Below, one piece after another: positions 21,992 to 33,157 of a stretch of DNA of 64,000 nt. How positions within the stretch are numbered: the stretch's first letter is position 1; each line of letters opens with the position of its first letter. This DNA is from Tolypocladium sp. Sup5 PDA-1 (Eukaryota > Ascomycota > Sordariomycetes > Hypocreales > Ophiocordycipitaceae), in contig JPHH03000014.1 of NCBI GenBank assembly GCA_000750105.3, forward strand, positions 248,001-312,000. Direction: 5' to 3'. The notes under the pieces were generated by a model, which saw nothing but the letters and a program-made list of their open reading frames with translations, did not search any database and was not told the origin of the DNA. A program made the position numbers and the translations under genes.

Positions 21992-22648
21992 GGCTGTGGT
22001 GGACGGTTGCCGGGTCAAGGGGCGGCTGCGAGTGTCCGTGTTCGCTTTGTGTTCGCTTTGTGTTCGCTGTTTGGGTGACGGGGCGATAGCCTTGCAGTTA
22101 CCTGTCCACCGACAGTCGAAAAAGAGGTGTAAGTGACGATGCTGCCCTTTCTGGCTTGCTTGCGACTGTATGCGGGACCGTGAAGGCGGCAGATAGATGG
22201 TGCGATGTGATGGGACGTTGTTGTTCCACATCGGGATATCCACACAAGCCACAGCACAGATGCCGTGCATCTCTTATCGATAACGCGTCGTCGGCGCATT
22301 CCCGCGGGCTATGACGCTGTGCGCTCCTCCCCCCGGAGTCCGGATGCCCTCGTGGGGTTCCTCACCATCACAGCCTCCAGAGCTTTCTACCCAGCTTCAC
22401 CTTCAACATCTGGCTGGCGTTGTGCGGGCTGTGTGGCAGACGTCAATCACGCCACGGTTGTGATATGATAGCATTCTTTATGTTGTTAATTGTGTGTCTA
22501 CTATATTTGCGCGCGCCCCCAACAAACGAGCCCAGGCCGCCCTTCGACCTCTTACACCATGGTCTAGAAGGCTAGAGACAAGAACATATACGACATAGAA
22601 GGCTAGCGGCGCCGCGTTCATTGCTCATCGGCATCTTCCTACCACGAA
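21992..22648. promoter_or_regulatory. Divergent promoter region dcp1 / 5-phosphatase
   Basis: Shared upstream region of 0.66 kb. A short direct repeat (TGTTCGCTTTG twice near 22038-22062) is the only structure noticed. No coding sequence was recognised. Confidence 0.5.
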
Positions 22649-25588
22649 ATGACGACTCTATCGAGCCCGCCGTCGTTGCACTCGGCCGGCTCCGAGCCGG
22701 TGCACCTGTCGACGGCTCCGCAGTCGCTCGCGAGAGCCGTCCTCGCCAGACGAGCCGAATACGTGCGCCCGCACAAGATACGAGTCAAGATTGGCACTTG
22801 GAATGTCGCCGCGTGCCCGGGTACGGACAAGGACCTGGCGAGTTGGTTTGTCGGCGGCCGAGGCGTCGACAGGAGCTTCGCCGCGCTGGATCTCTCGCAC
22901 AATCCCGCCGTCGAGCACAGAAAGTCACGCTTGACGGATGGAGACTCTGACTCGGTGTGTCTTGTTGGCGGAGACGATGTAGGCCTCTACGTCCTGGGGC
23001 TGCAAGAGGTGGTGGACCTCAACGTGACAAAGGAGTACATGAATCGGGCCGTGTATGCAGACAACGCCCCCATGGAGAAGTGGCAAGCCGCCCTGGAAGC
23101 CGCCATGCCCCCGGGGTACCAGCTCATGGCGGCCGAGCAGATGACCGGCCTCCTGCTTCTCGTGTATGCATCTCCGGAGGTTGCGCCGACCATCAGCAAT
23201 ATCAGCACAAAGCCAATCGGGACGGGGCTCTTGGGCTATTTTGGAAACAAGGGTGCTGTCACCACGAGGTTGGTCCTTGGTGAGACGACTCGGATGGTCT
23301 TTGTCAACTGCCATCTCGCTAGCGGCGCGGGATCCAACTACCTTGATCGGCGGTGTTGGGATGTGGGACAGATTCTATCCAAGACGCTGTTCGATCCCGT
23401 GGTGCATGCTGGTGTGGCCGAGGACGACGGCGAGAAGATTGGGGACGAAGACTTTGCTTTTTGGTTCGGGGACCTCAACTTTCGCCTTGACGGCCTGCCG
23501 GGAGATGACATCAGGAGACTGTTGACCTTGCACACGCGAGGCGAATATGACTTGAGCGGCGATAAACCCTCGGCGCCGTTGGAAGGGGACGGCGTCATCG
23601 TCATGCGGAACTCGGAGAGCGACGATGATGTCACGCCGCTTCCTTCAGTGCATTCCCGAGAACAGAGTTTTGACTCGGAGACGTCTCTACCCGATCCTGA
23701 CGACTTCCCAGAGGACCCTAGCCAAGACCCAGCATCGCTGCAGGCAACGCTGGATTCTCTCCTGCCCCATGACCAGCTGAGGAGGGTTATTGCACAGCAT
23801 AAGGTCTTCCATGATGGTTGGAGGGAGGGCCCCATCACGTTCCTCCCATCATACAAGTACGACGTCGGCACCGTTGGCCTGTTCGACTCGAGCGAGAAGC
23901 AGCGCTCCCCGAGCTGGTGTGACCGCATTCTGTACCGGACGCGCAAGGACAAGCAAGTCCATGACAAACGTGTCGAGGAAGAGAAGGCGGCTAAGCAGAA
24001 AGACGAGGAAATGAAATCCAGGGGCATCGACCAAGACGACGATGTTCTCTTCAGCTATGACCCGGACACTGATGGCGAGGAGCAACCCAAGGGAAGCCCT
24101 GGTGTGGATTACGACGAGTACGATGAGGTGACAGACGACCACGCAACCGACGACGTCCTAACAAAGGAGGGCTTCTTGGACCATATTAACCAGGACATTT
24201 ACACGTCCCATCAGCGCATCATGTCTTCCGATCACAAGCCGATTATATCCGTCTTCACCCTAGACTACGATGCCGTCGTCCCCGAGCTGAAGGCCAAGGT
24301 TCACGCCGAGGTTGCCCGCGAACTTGATAGAGCGGAAAACGAGGGCCGGCCGGGGATCACAGTCGTCGTCGAAGGCGGCAAGGACCACAATGGGAGTGCG
24401 GTCGACTTGGGCGAGATTGGGTTTCTGGAGAGAAAGTCGTCGGTCGCGACGATTGCAAACACTGGCAGCGTGTCCGCGAGCTTCGCGTTTGTAGAGAAGC
24501 CAACCACGGAGGATGGCGATCCTGCCGTCCCGCCCTGGTTGACAACCTCCTTTATCCGCCCGGACGGAGACGCGACGGAGCATCTGGGCAGAACCGTGAC
24601 CCTTGAACCGGGAGAAACGGTCCTCGCGCACATCGAGGCCCAGGTTTCTGCCATATTCCACCTCCGAGCCCTCAATGACGGCCAGGCCAAGATTGAGGAC
24701 GTCCTGGTGCTGCGGGTCGAAGATGGTCGCGATCACTTCATCCCCTTGCGAGGCACCTGGCTACCGACTTGCTTTGGCCGCTCCATCGACGAACTCATCC
24801 GCGTGCCCGATGGGGGCATCAGGAAGTTCGTTCGAGACAAGGGCATCAAGGGCGCCATCCCCTACGACTCGGATGTCCACTGCTCGGCTCCCAAGGAGCT
24901 GTTTAAGCTGACAGAAGCCATCCAGACACTGGGCGAACGATGCGTAGCTGACGAGGCCATGCTGGAGGACATGGAGCTGCCGCGTGATGCTGGATGGCCC
25001 CTGGATGCCTCCACATGGGCGGCCGGGCTGCTGGAGCAAAACTCGACAAAGGCGGAGATTGTCGCTGCGTTGGATACGGACTCATCCATCTTCGAGGCCC
25101 TGCCCGCTGAGCTCTCGTCTTCTCACAAACTCGAGCTCCTGTCAGCCGTTCTGCTCCTCTTTCTGGCCTCCCTCACCGACGGTCTCGTGCCGGCACACCT
25201 GTGGGCGAAGCTGTCCACTTCTCTCCCAAGCCTGACGGCGTTGCCCGCGACAGCTTGGCCCGACGTCAAGAACCAGGTGCTCGATATTCTCTCGTCGGCC
25301 CCGAACCACAGCATTGCCTTTGTGTTCCTGACGTCGACGGTTTCGCGGGTCGCAGCAGAGCTCAGCGCGGCGGTGGCGGAAGCACCATCACGGCTCCCCG
25401 GCTTGGGACGGCGGCTGAGCTTCCGGCGGGGCGACGACGACGGCACCAAGAAGCGGCGGGTCAGGGAGAAGAGGTTTGCGGAAATACTAGGGCCGTTGGC
25501 CTTCCGCGCAAACGACAAGGACAAGGCGATGAAGGACAAGGAGCGGATCGTGATTGAGATGTTTCTGGGACGAGAGACGGGTGGCTAG
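22649..25588 (+). CDS. Inositol polyphosphate 5-phosphatase, OCRL/INPP5B-like
   Basis: Removes the 5-phosphate from phosphoinositides such as PI(4,5)P2. A single exon gives 979 aa. The catalytic domain runs from GTWNVAACPG (about residue 49) through FWFGDLNFRL (about 270) and PSWCDRILY (about 421) to SSDHKPIISVF (about 526), all core motifs of the family. It is interrupted by acidic insertions at about 310-370 and 440-510. An ASH/immunoglobulin-like domain follows (about 540-690), then a C-terminal RhoGAP-like domain (about 740-960) in which I see no obvious arginine finger. This order matches OCRL/INPP5B. There is no Sac domain, so it is not a synaptojanin-type enzyme such as yeast Inp51-53. 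The C-terminus is basic. Confidence 0.93.
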   Translation: MTTLSSPPSLHSAGSEPVHLSTAPQSLARAVLARRAEYVRPHKIRVKIGTWNVAACPGTDKDLASWFVGGRGVDRSFAALDLSHNPAVEHRKSRLTDGDSDSVCLVGGDDVGLYVLGLQEVVDLNVTKEYMNRAVYADNAPMEKWQAALEAAMPPGYQLMAAEQMTGLLLLVYASPEVAPTISNISTKPIGTGLLGYFGNKGAVTTRLVLGETTRMVFVNCHLASGAGSNYLDRRCWDVGQILSKTLFDPVVHAGVAEDDGEKIGDEDFAFWFGDLNFRLDGLPGDDIRRLLTLHTRGEYDLSGDKPSAPLEGDGVIVMRNSESDDDVTPLPSVHSREQSFDSETSLPDPDDFPEDPSQDPASLQATLDSLLPHDQLRRVIAQHKVFHDGWREGPITFLPSYKYDVGTVGLFDSSEKQRSPSWCDRILYRTRKDKQVHDKRVEEEKAAKQKDEEMKSRGIDQDDDVLFSYDPDTDGEEQPKGSPGVDYDEYDEVTDDHATDDVLTKEGFLDHINQDIYTSHQRIMSSDHKPIISVFTLDYDAVVPELKAKVHAEVARELDRAENEGRPGITVVVEGGKDHNGSAVDLGEIGFLERKSSVATIANTGSVSASFAFVEKPTTEDGDPAVPPWLTTSFIRPDGDATEHLGRTVTLEPGETVLAHIEAQVSAIFHLRALNDGQAKIEDVLVLRVEDGRDHFIPLRGTWLPTCFGRSIDELIRVPDGGIRKFVRDKGIKGAIPYDSDVHCSAPKELFKLTEAIQTLGERCVADEAMLEDMELPRDAGWPLDASTWAAGLLEQNSTKAEIVAALDTDSSIFEALPAELSSSHKLELLSAVLLLFLASLTDGLVPAHLWAKLSTSLPSLTALPATAWPDVKNQVLDILSSAPNHSIAFVFLTSTVSRVAAELSAAVAEAPSRLPGLGRRLSFRRGDDDGTKKRRVREKRFAEILGPLAFRANDKDKAMKDKERIVIEMFLGRETGG

Positions 25589-26545
25589 GCGCACGAGGCG
25601 AGACCAGCTGCCGGGCAAGGCAAGAGGAGGAGCCGGAGCCGGGCATGGTGCCGGCGGTCTAGGCGCTGATGATGTTTCGATAGATGAGGATTTCACGAAA
25701 GTGTAAGCACGGCATTAAACGGCGGCTCTGTTGGGTCTCGCTTGGGAGGATATGTGGGCAAACGGTAGAAGACGGCAACACTGGGCAACCATACGAGGGA
25801 GGGCCGGTAATCAGTACTAAGGTACCTTGTGGATAGTACACTAGCAGGCAGCAGAGTCAATTACTTACTACTCTATGTATGTTTGTGTTGGACTCGGTTA
25901 CATCTGACGGCCAAAGAGGCTGGAAACTGGAACTGCTTTCCTGGAAGGCGCCGAAGTGCAGACATCCTTCCTCGAGTGAATGCGGTCCCAAACGAGGCCG
26001 ACACCGCATGACATGACGACGACGGTCAGGAGGCTCAAGGCACGCACACTCCTTCGGCTGCAGCCCGTCATCCTGGTCCGGCAACACCACGCTCGTTTGT
26101 TTTGGCGGCTTGCTGTGCACGCCAAGGCAGTGACTGTTTGTCTCGCCGCGGCGTCTACGTGTGCTTTATACGTCGATACGACGAGCGGGCCCTGCCTCTC
26201 TTGCTTCCTTGCCCGCTGTCGGAAAAGACAAGCCGTGAATCACGCCCCTCCCCGGCTTCCATTGTCGAGCGACTCGAGCTATTGTCGAGCCGCGCAGACA
26301 TGCGGTCAATCTACCTAGCTCAGTCTGCTCACCTCGCCGCTGCCAAGCACTAGACCACCGTGCCTTCTTACTCTCCTTTCTTCGTCACGGAACGCTGCTG
26401 CGCGAACACATTCGCGGCCTGATCGAATGCCCTGACACGACTGCACCTCCCGCGGCACTCTGGCACCGCTGTCTCTGCGTTGGAGGCACTCGCTGCGAGA
26501 TATTTCGACACCCAGCACACATCACGCCTTGGTTCGACATTCGCC
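25589..26545. other. Intergenic region
   Basis: 3' flank of the 5-phosphatase and promoter of the next gene. Short frames here have no recognisable domain. Confidence 0.5.
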
Positions 26546-27472
26546 ATGCGGTGGGGAGCAAAAGTCACCGACACGACCAAGATTTCGCCCAATGGCCGTC
26601 GGCTCTTCCTTGAAAAGGTGGAAGGCATAATCAACCGGCTTCATGGCCTACGCCGCAGGGCCATGCAGCACGCCTCTCTGCAGTCCACTGCTGCCTTTGC
26701 GGCCGAAATACCACTCCCTTGCGCGTCGCCTACGGAGCAACATGAACTGAGGGACACCTCGATAGGAAGTGGCCCTTCTAAGGAGCAGGCGAGTCCTCCA
26801 CGAGGCTCAGATGAGCTTGCATGGTCGACTCGGGATGAGAGCCAAGCGTTGGCGTGCGACACTTGGTACTGCGACCAACCTGATGCACAGGAGGAGGCCT
26901 TTACGATCCAAGGCACCTGGCTTGAGCTTGCCAACCCGGTACCTGATGTGCCTGATTTGTTTGGCTGTCTTGCCTACACCTACGCCGACGAGGAGAGTGC
27001 TCAGACCTCTGAGGAGTCTTTGGACGCGACGAGCGACTACGTCTTCTTCGGCAGCGAGGGCTTTCAGTACGAGTACGAGGCTCCAGAATTTGCCCAGTCA
27101 CAAGACAGCGACCATTCTGTGTGCGCAGATCAGGGAGCCACCACAGACAACCCCGTGGAAAGCAAGTTACGCAAGGAACATGTCCTTCTCGCGCCGTGGG
27201 ACCAGACATTTCCAGGCAAGCTGGAGCGGTACTTGGACCGCTGCGACGATACAAGGCTCGAATCAAGGTGCGGCTTGCCCCATCACGCTCTTGACATTCA
27301 CTCCGGCCTTGACTCGTCATCCTTGGTTCCCGGAGATTACCGCCCCCCCATCTTAAGCTCCCACTTGCTCCGACTCCAGAAGGACATTGAACAAGTCTAC
27401 AAGCATCGCCGGAGCTTCAGCCAGAGCATGTATGACGTCAAGAGGTCGCTCAGGTGTCACCAATCCCGCTAG
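26546..27472 (+). CDS. Uncharacterised fungal protein, 3' end unresolved
   Basis: I do not recognise this family. From the first ATG (MRWGAKVTD) the continuous frame gives 308 aa. A basic N-terminal part is followed by a long acidic, aromatic middle (about residues 110-225, including YVFFGSEGFQYEYEAPEF) and a helical stretch near the end (SHLLRLQKDIEQVYKHRRSF). The stop at 27470 may lie in an intron. A candidate intron 27454-27516 has a GTGTCA donor and CTGAC branch; it would join SL to SRGYGSPLAESITADEAWPE in frame. Further on, another frame reads NKALWRYRDVCFREWQYWG (from 27610), and a terminal exon reading AKTLALAEIDERTLYKTVAR ends with a stop at 27956-27958 behind a CATAG acceptor at 27868. 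I could not connect all pieces in one clean model, so the gene either has several 3' introns or is damaged. Confidence 0.55.
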   Translation: MRWGAKVTDTTKISPNGRRLFLEKVEGIINRLHGLRRRAMQHASLQSTAAFAAEIPLPCASPTEQHELRDTSIGSGPSKEQASPPRGSDELAWSTRDESQALACDTWYCDQPDAQEEAFTIQGTWLELANPVPDVPDLFGCLAYTYADEESAQTSEESLDATSDYVFFGSEGFQYEYEAPEFAQSQDSDHSVCADQGATTDNPVESKLRKEHVLLAPWDQTFPGKLERYLDRCDDTRLESRCGLPHHALDIHSGLDSSSLVPGDYRPPILSSHLLRLQKDIEQVYKHRRSFSQSMYDVKRSLRCHQSR

Positions 27473-27958
27473 GACGTGGAAAGGTCCGAGGGCGATCTGA
27501 CTTTTGTCATGAAGAGCCGTGGCTACGGGAGCCCTTTGGCGGAGAGCATCACGGCGGACGAGGCATGGCCAGAGGATGACTGGGGATTTACCTCTGTGCA
27601 ATCACGCAGAACAAGGCTCTGTGGCGGTACCGAGACGTCTGCTTCAGAGAATGGCAATACTGGGGACGCTGCGGCGAAGAAGAAAAGCCCCAGGGCCTCG
27701 AGGAGGATCCGCTGGTAGATTCTTGGAGTTCGCAGGGCGATATTGGGCAAGATTCCTGGGGCGAGGAGGCAAGGTATGTCGACTTGAAAGTCGGCGCTGA
27801 AAGGGAGGTTGGATGCATAGCGGGTTGGAAACAGCCGAGGGCAACGTACCTTGGCGGCACGCCCATAGGCTGCCAAAACGTTGGCGCTTGCCGAGATCGA
27901 CGAGAGAACGCTCTACAAGACCGTGGCGCGGGGGCTCGGGAGTGCCTTGGTCCGTCTG

Positions 27959-28375
27959 TGAGAGTCCCCGTTGATGGTATGTCGGCACAATGATTTCACT
28001 AGGTGGTTGAAGAACACACCCATGTCACTGAATGCCCGTTGGCAACGTACTTGGTGCATTTCCGTTTTAGGCACAGACCCCCTCCATGTCATGTTCGTCA
28101 TGTCTATTCATTATATATCCCCATCTGACATCCACCGCCCTCCCGTGGCACGACGCTTTCCATGCCTTTATATCAAGGCTTCCGAGAACCCCCTTTCCTT
28201 CATGCATTCAAAACGCTGGTTCTTGTTGCATGTCTGGCTTGCATTTTTCCAATTGGGATCCCTGAGCATCCCATCTCGCTCATATGTGTCCAAGGCGCCG
28301 GTCCGTCGATATCGTGCCTCATGCGCGTTGAGCCTTGCACGGCGCTGCCCAATCGAAGCACGTGAATGGATAGGG
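27959..28375. other. Intergenic region
   Basis: Between the unresolved gene and the second MITE. A frame of 141 codons here has no recognisable content. Confidence 0.4.
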
Positions 28376-28705
28376 TATTGCTATTTGCAGAGATAAAAAC
28401 CTCTATTTGCAGAGAAGACTTTAATTCTCAGTGGTGGCCCCGCGCAAGCGCAAGTGTACCTACTGTTGTTAAACCTGCTACCTTTGCCGCATCGTTCCAC
28501 AACGCAAATACGTGAGCCTAGCAAAAACCTCGCAATGCGCAAGGGGAAGCTTGCATACTGTTTGAGTCGGGTAAAATAGTGATGTTTTAAGATTTCGTGA
28601 GCACAATTTAATATCTTCTTTACCTTCGATATCTGATGAATTTCTGGAGAATCTGGCGGCGGGCACGGGCTATAATGGTCCAAAATCTCTCTGCAAATAG
28701 CAATA
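28376..28705. mobile_element. 326-bp MITE with TA target duplication
   Basis: Element body 28378-28703, flanked by TA. The ends form a perfect inverted repeat of TTGCTATTTGCAGAGA (left 28378-28393; right 28688-28703). A second CTATTTGCA lies 22 bp inside the first (28381 and 28403), the same arrangement as in the 139-bp element at 10618-10760. The interior is AT-richer than the surroundings and has no coding capacity. It sits about 110 bp downstream of the stop codon of the minus-strand Zn2Cys6 gene, so it may lie in that gene's 3' UTR. Confidence 0.8.
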
Positions 28706-28817
28706 CTCATGGGATATCAAAGGTAACCCTCATTCCTTGGCAACGAAAGTGACAGAACAGGTGACGGAAAGCAAATCACCCCTGTCCCCCCAACCTCTGG
28801 GAGCGTAGGAGGGCGAG

Positions 28818-31800
28818 CTACGACTCGTACTCGCGCTCGTACGTGCGATGGGGGCGCCACAGCTCCTCGAAGATCTGAGAGACCCAGTACAGAGGGTGGT
28901 CCCAGTCGAGCTGTGCTTGGCATCCGTCGTAGGGAGTGTCTGAGCTGGCCCCAGGATGGTCATCCAGGCGCTTCATGTGGCCGTTGTTTTCCCTGCATTC
29001 CTTCCACACGGAGAGCTGCCCGCTCACGAGCGGGTCCACCAGCGTGTCCATGACGAGCTTGTGCTGCTCCGAGGACAGCTCGCCCATGAAATTCTTGTGC
29101 CGGGTCAGAGGCTCGCGGGGGTTGGGCCAGGGCCCCCTGTTGTAGTAGTGCCAGTGCATGAGGATGTTGTTGCAGCCGGCCTGGAGCTCCTCGACGAACT
29201 TGGGGATCGAGTAGCGAAGCTGCTCCCATCACCAGACGTGTTAGCCGTTGAACGCGAGCCCGGTGAGCGAGGGAGTGAGTGGGTGGGGAAACGGGTTGAC
29301 ATGTCGTACCTTTGCGCCGTGGTTGTTCCTCGCGTGGCGGTATCGGTCGGCGCTGATGAAGCTCGCTTCCCGCAGGAGGATGAAGACGCAGAGGTAAATG
29401 GTCCACCACCAGCGTGACTGGCTGCTCGTCATGTAGACCTCGAGGCCCGTGAGGACCCGGTGGGCGTACTTGCTGAGCAGCTTGGTGGAGTTGATGCTGT
29501 CGAACTGGGCGAGGATCATGCGCGGGAGGGAGACCTTGCCGTACAGCGGGTACGTCTCGTCCTTGGTTTCGGGCCTCATGCCGAGCTTTTCCTCTCCGCA
29601 AATGTACGCGCTGCCGGTTGTATGCCCTGTACACATTGGTCAGCCTCAAAGCGCGGCGGCAGCGAACGATGAAGCGCGACTAACGGATGGCGAACCAAAG
29701 GATGAAGAGATTGCCGAGAAGCGTCTTCTCCGGGTTCGGCTTCTTGCCATCCGGTCCCTCCACCTCATCCTGTGGTGCTGGTTAGCATCCGGAACCGTAT
29801 TCACCTGATAACTCGCCGTCGCTACCAGACGTACCTCGAGACTCAAGTAGTGCTCGACTGCCATCGTGTAGGTTCGCTGTATGACGTTGGGTGCAGCCAG
29901 CGGCAGGCCACGCAGTTTCGCCGACGGCATGCTCTGCTTCATGATGGATGGGATGGCATTGTCAATGACGTACTTCTCAAAGTAGTTGCCGGTGGTCCAG
30001 ATGTTGGCGAGGCAGTACGGCTCCAGCTCCTTCTTCTTGCGCACTTCATCCCCATGGATGCCTTCTCGGACGGTCCAGTAACGCGCCGTCACGTCGCCGG
30101 GCCGCGCGTTGAAGCGCACGACCTCGACCACCAGTGGCTGGTCGCAGACTCCCAGAGTGAAGTGTATTGTGCGGATATCCTCGGGGCTAACCCGGTCTCC
30201 CACGTCCTTCATTGCCGTGCCGTCCCAGCGCGTCGTCAGTTTGAGCCCCCCTTTGCGGAAGAGGACCGTGTCCGTCAGCTTGTTCCTGTAGCATGGGATG
30301 TGGTGGATGGTCTTTTTGGAGTCCTTGGAGTAGTTCTGGCACTTCAAACACTCCGCGTCTGCGTCGCGAGGGTCGACTTCGCACTTGGAGCAAGTCAATT
30401 CACATGTATTGTCAAGACGCTGTTCAAGTCGACCGCATGCGGGTACACTTACACGGCCCTTCTGGATTCTACACCGTAGACACGCCTTCCTCGATCGAGT
30501 ATCGGCTGTTTCTCGCCGCCTGACCTCATCAAAAGCTGAACGCTTCTTGGTCTTGCGCGACGTGCCATCAAGTTCCAGGACTGAGCCGAGGTTCGTGTTG
30601 GAAGCTGGTTCGGAGTTGATAAAACCATAGTGTAGACCGTGTAGGTCTTCAGCGTTTTCCGGCAGTTCCTGCTCAACCCATCCATTCTGCCCCAATGTGC
30701 CTTGGCCCGGAGCCGCAGCGTATGACACGGCATATGTTGATGCTTGGGGACCGCACAAATCGACGTCCTGCCCCGATGGCATAATATCATGGACCGTGTT
30801 GCCCTGACTGGCGAGTTGAGGCAGATGGGACTGTTCGGTTACTAGCAACGAGGAGCCATCACCTCCGAGCTGTTGGTGAAGCGGATAGGTATCGCCACCG
30901 CCCATTGTGGGTTGAGCTTGAGAAGGTGGCTCGAAGTTGAACTGATAGATTCCGTACCGACCCAAGGCCTCTGATGGATGCTCAAACTCTGTGATTTGCC
31001 GCCCAGCGTCACCTGGAAACCCGTTCTGGATGGGGGAAGCTAGGGAGTGAGAGGCGAGCACTTGGTTTGCGTAAGATGTGGGCGACAAGGCTGTTTGCGG
31101 TTGATAATGCAGCAGATGCTCTCCGACACCGGATCCCTGGCCCGAGGCGGGAAGATGATGCGGCGGGTTTGGATGCGTCACTTGGAGGCAATTCGTGACA
31201 CAAGCCCCCGTTGAAGCTGCTGTGCCACTGTTGATATGTCCTGGACCCGCGATTTGGACTTGTTGGGGCAGTAGGTCGCCGTAGTACACCGATTCCGCAC
31301 TGGGGGCCGCAGTCTGAGCCGGGCCGAGGGGAGGAGGAGGAGCAGGAAGAGGAGGTTGATGGTGGTGGTGATGAATGCCGGCTTCCGTGAGTTGACCGGA
31401 TACAAGAGCAGGAATCTGATGCTGGAAGGATGGTTCATATAATAGTAGTCCGGCCGCGCTGCTGTGAGACTCCAAGAAGCCGTTCTCACCTGGATCCTGA
31501 CGGTGGCCGGCGATCGGCATGACATGGGGGTCGCCATGGCCTGAGGTCTGGGCGACGACAGGGTACGGCATACAAGGCTGGATGGGCTGCATATTGTGAT
31601 GCTGACTTGCCTGGGCCAGAGTACTCGTACTCGTACTATGATGGAGTCGAGTATCACGATGGGTTTGGAAGCTTGGCAGGTTTGCGTTGCACGGGGGCAC
31701 GAGGGCCGTTGGTCCAGACCCAGCTGTCTCGGTCACACCTGTGCCGGGGTCGACGGGCCAGGAATAGTGAGCTCCGTTGCCCGACTGGGCCTGCTGGAGT

Positions 31801-32398
31801 TGGATGCTGACGTCGCGAACACGGCCAGAGGTATTCATACTCGAAAGGGCCCGGACGCCATGGTTGGCGTCGGAGGGCTGCTGAGCGCTGGCGACCCGCT
31901 TGCGCTTTGGTCGATGTTGGTCCTAGCAGAAGAAGAGATGGGTCAGAAAGCCCAAGTGGTGAGACGACGCGCGACCTAAGTCTTTGCCGGTCGAAGAACC
32001 GACCCCGGACCAGACGGACGTCGACGCAACGGGGGAAGGGCGAGGAGGTGCGGGTGACGGCAATGGTCACCTCGCTATTTATTACCCACTCTTCCGGTCT
32101 GCCCCTTGCGTGGCCCTCGTCGTCTCGTCAAGAAACCACGAGATGGGTACGAAGTAGGCACGGAGCGCGCACGGAGTAGGGCCCTGCAGCTATGATAGCA
32201 CTACCATTGGCATGCAGCGGGTGGTGGTTGTGGTGGAGGGGGCGTGTCTGGTAGCACTTGGATCAAGGGGCCGTGTGGGAGCCGACAGGCGCAGAAGCGC
32301 AGACGCAAACGACAATGGGGACGATGAAACAGACAGAGGATGGCGAAATCGAAATCTTGGCTTACCGGAAGGCCTGGCCGGCCGGCCACTGTCTCCAT
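28818..32398 (-). CDS. Zn2Cys6 transcription factor with central zinc cluster
   Basis: Putative DNA-binding regulator. My model has six exons: 32366-32398, 30453-31922, 29835-30383, 29685-29769, 29310-29626 and 28818-29219 (introns of 443, 69, 65, 58 and 90 nt), 951 aa. The N-terminal ~480 residues are Gln/Pro/His-rich with a poly-His run, as in activation regions. The zinc cluster lies in the middle (about residues 492-532): CLRC, then after an intron CEVD, CLKC and a distant Cys. A conserved C-terminal half follows, including WTVREG and YICGEEKLGM. Exon 1 (METVAGRPGLP) is inferred from a GTAAGC donor and a CTAG acceptor at 31923. That join restores a basic stretch, RPKRKR, a likely nuclear signal. 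Without it, translation would start at 31838. No target genes can be named. Confidence 0.85.
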
Positions 32399-32745
32399 GA
32401 TGGTGCTGCGCTGCGCCGCTGCGCCGCGCCGTTGGGCCCCGGCTGGGGTCACGGCGTCACCCGTCACCGTCACCAGACGAGGGGGCTAGCTTATTGCCTG
32501 ACGGAGTGATGCGTCACACAGTCGAGGAGGACTGCGCAGTTACTCGTATGTGCTGTGCGGTGCTGTGATGCGAACGGCGACGGGGCCCTGGATGGGTGGG
32601 TGCGGTGTGGAATGACAAGGGGGGCATATGCCGTTGTACGACAGTCTTGTATGCTGTGTATGTACGGAGTACGGGGCATGTACGGATAGTAGTATGTAAG
32701 GCCAGGCATGTAATGGTAAGGGTTCGCGGCGGGGGCGGAGGGAGA

Positions 32746-32790
32746 TGGAGTGTGTGTGTGCGTGTGTGCGAGAGAGAGAGAGAGAGAGTG
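32746..32790. repeat. TG/GA dinucleotide microsatellite
   Basis: A (TG)n stretch with one interruption runs into (GA)n covering about 45 bp. Confidence 0.85.
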
Positions 32791-33128
32791 CGGGAGGGCA
32801 CCAGGAGGAAGGGGGATGGATTCGAGATGGGACGGCGGCTGTCAACGGGGCCGCAGAGGGAGACAGGATAGGATGGATGCCTGCCCGCCTACATGAACTC
32901 GCTGTGCGTCGACGTGAGCTCTGTAAAAGCAAAACTTTGCAAAGAAACAACAGTCAGCGCCGTGTACTCCGTACCTCCGTACCATACATGTGCATCACTG
33001 TATACCGTCTGGTGCGTGGACTGACACCGGGTGGCTGGGGGCTGGTCCAAGAAGGGGTTTGGAGGAAGAGACTGGCAAGCCGCGTCGAAAAGACTCAATC
33101 AAGGCTGCGGCTCTGCTGGGGAAGGGAC

Positions 33129-33157
33129 GCATCGCATCGCATCGCATCGCATCGCAT
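33129..33157. repeat. GCATC pentanucleotide array
   Basis: Five perfect copies of GCATC plus a partial sixth. Confidence 0.9.

Noticed and set aside
33129..33157. GCATC array as a CRISPR-like repeat
   Set aside because: Pure pentanucleotide microsatellite without spacers in a eukaryotic genome.
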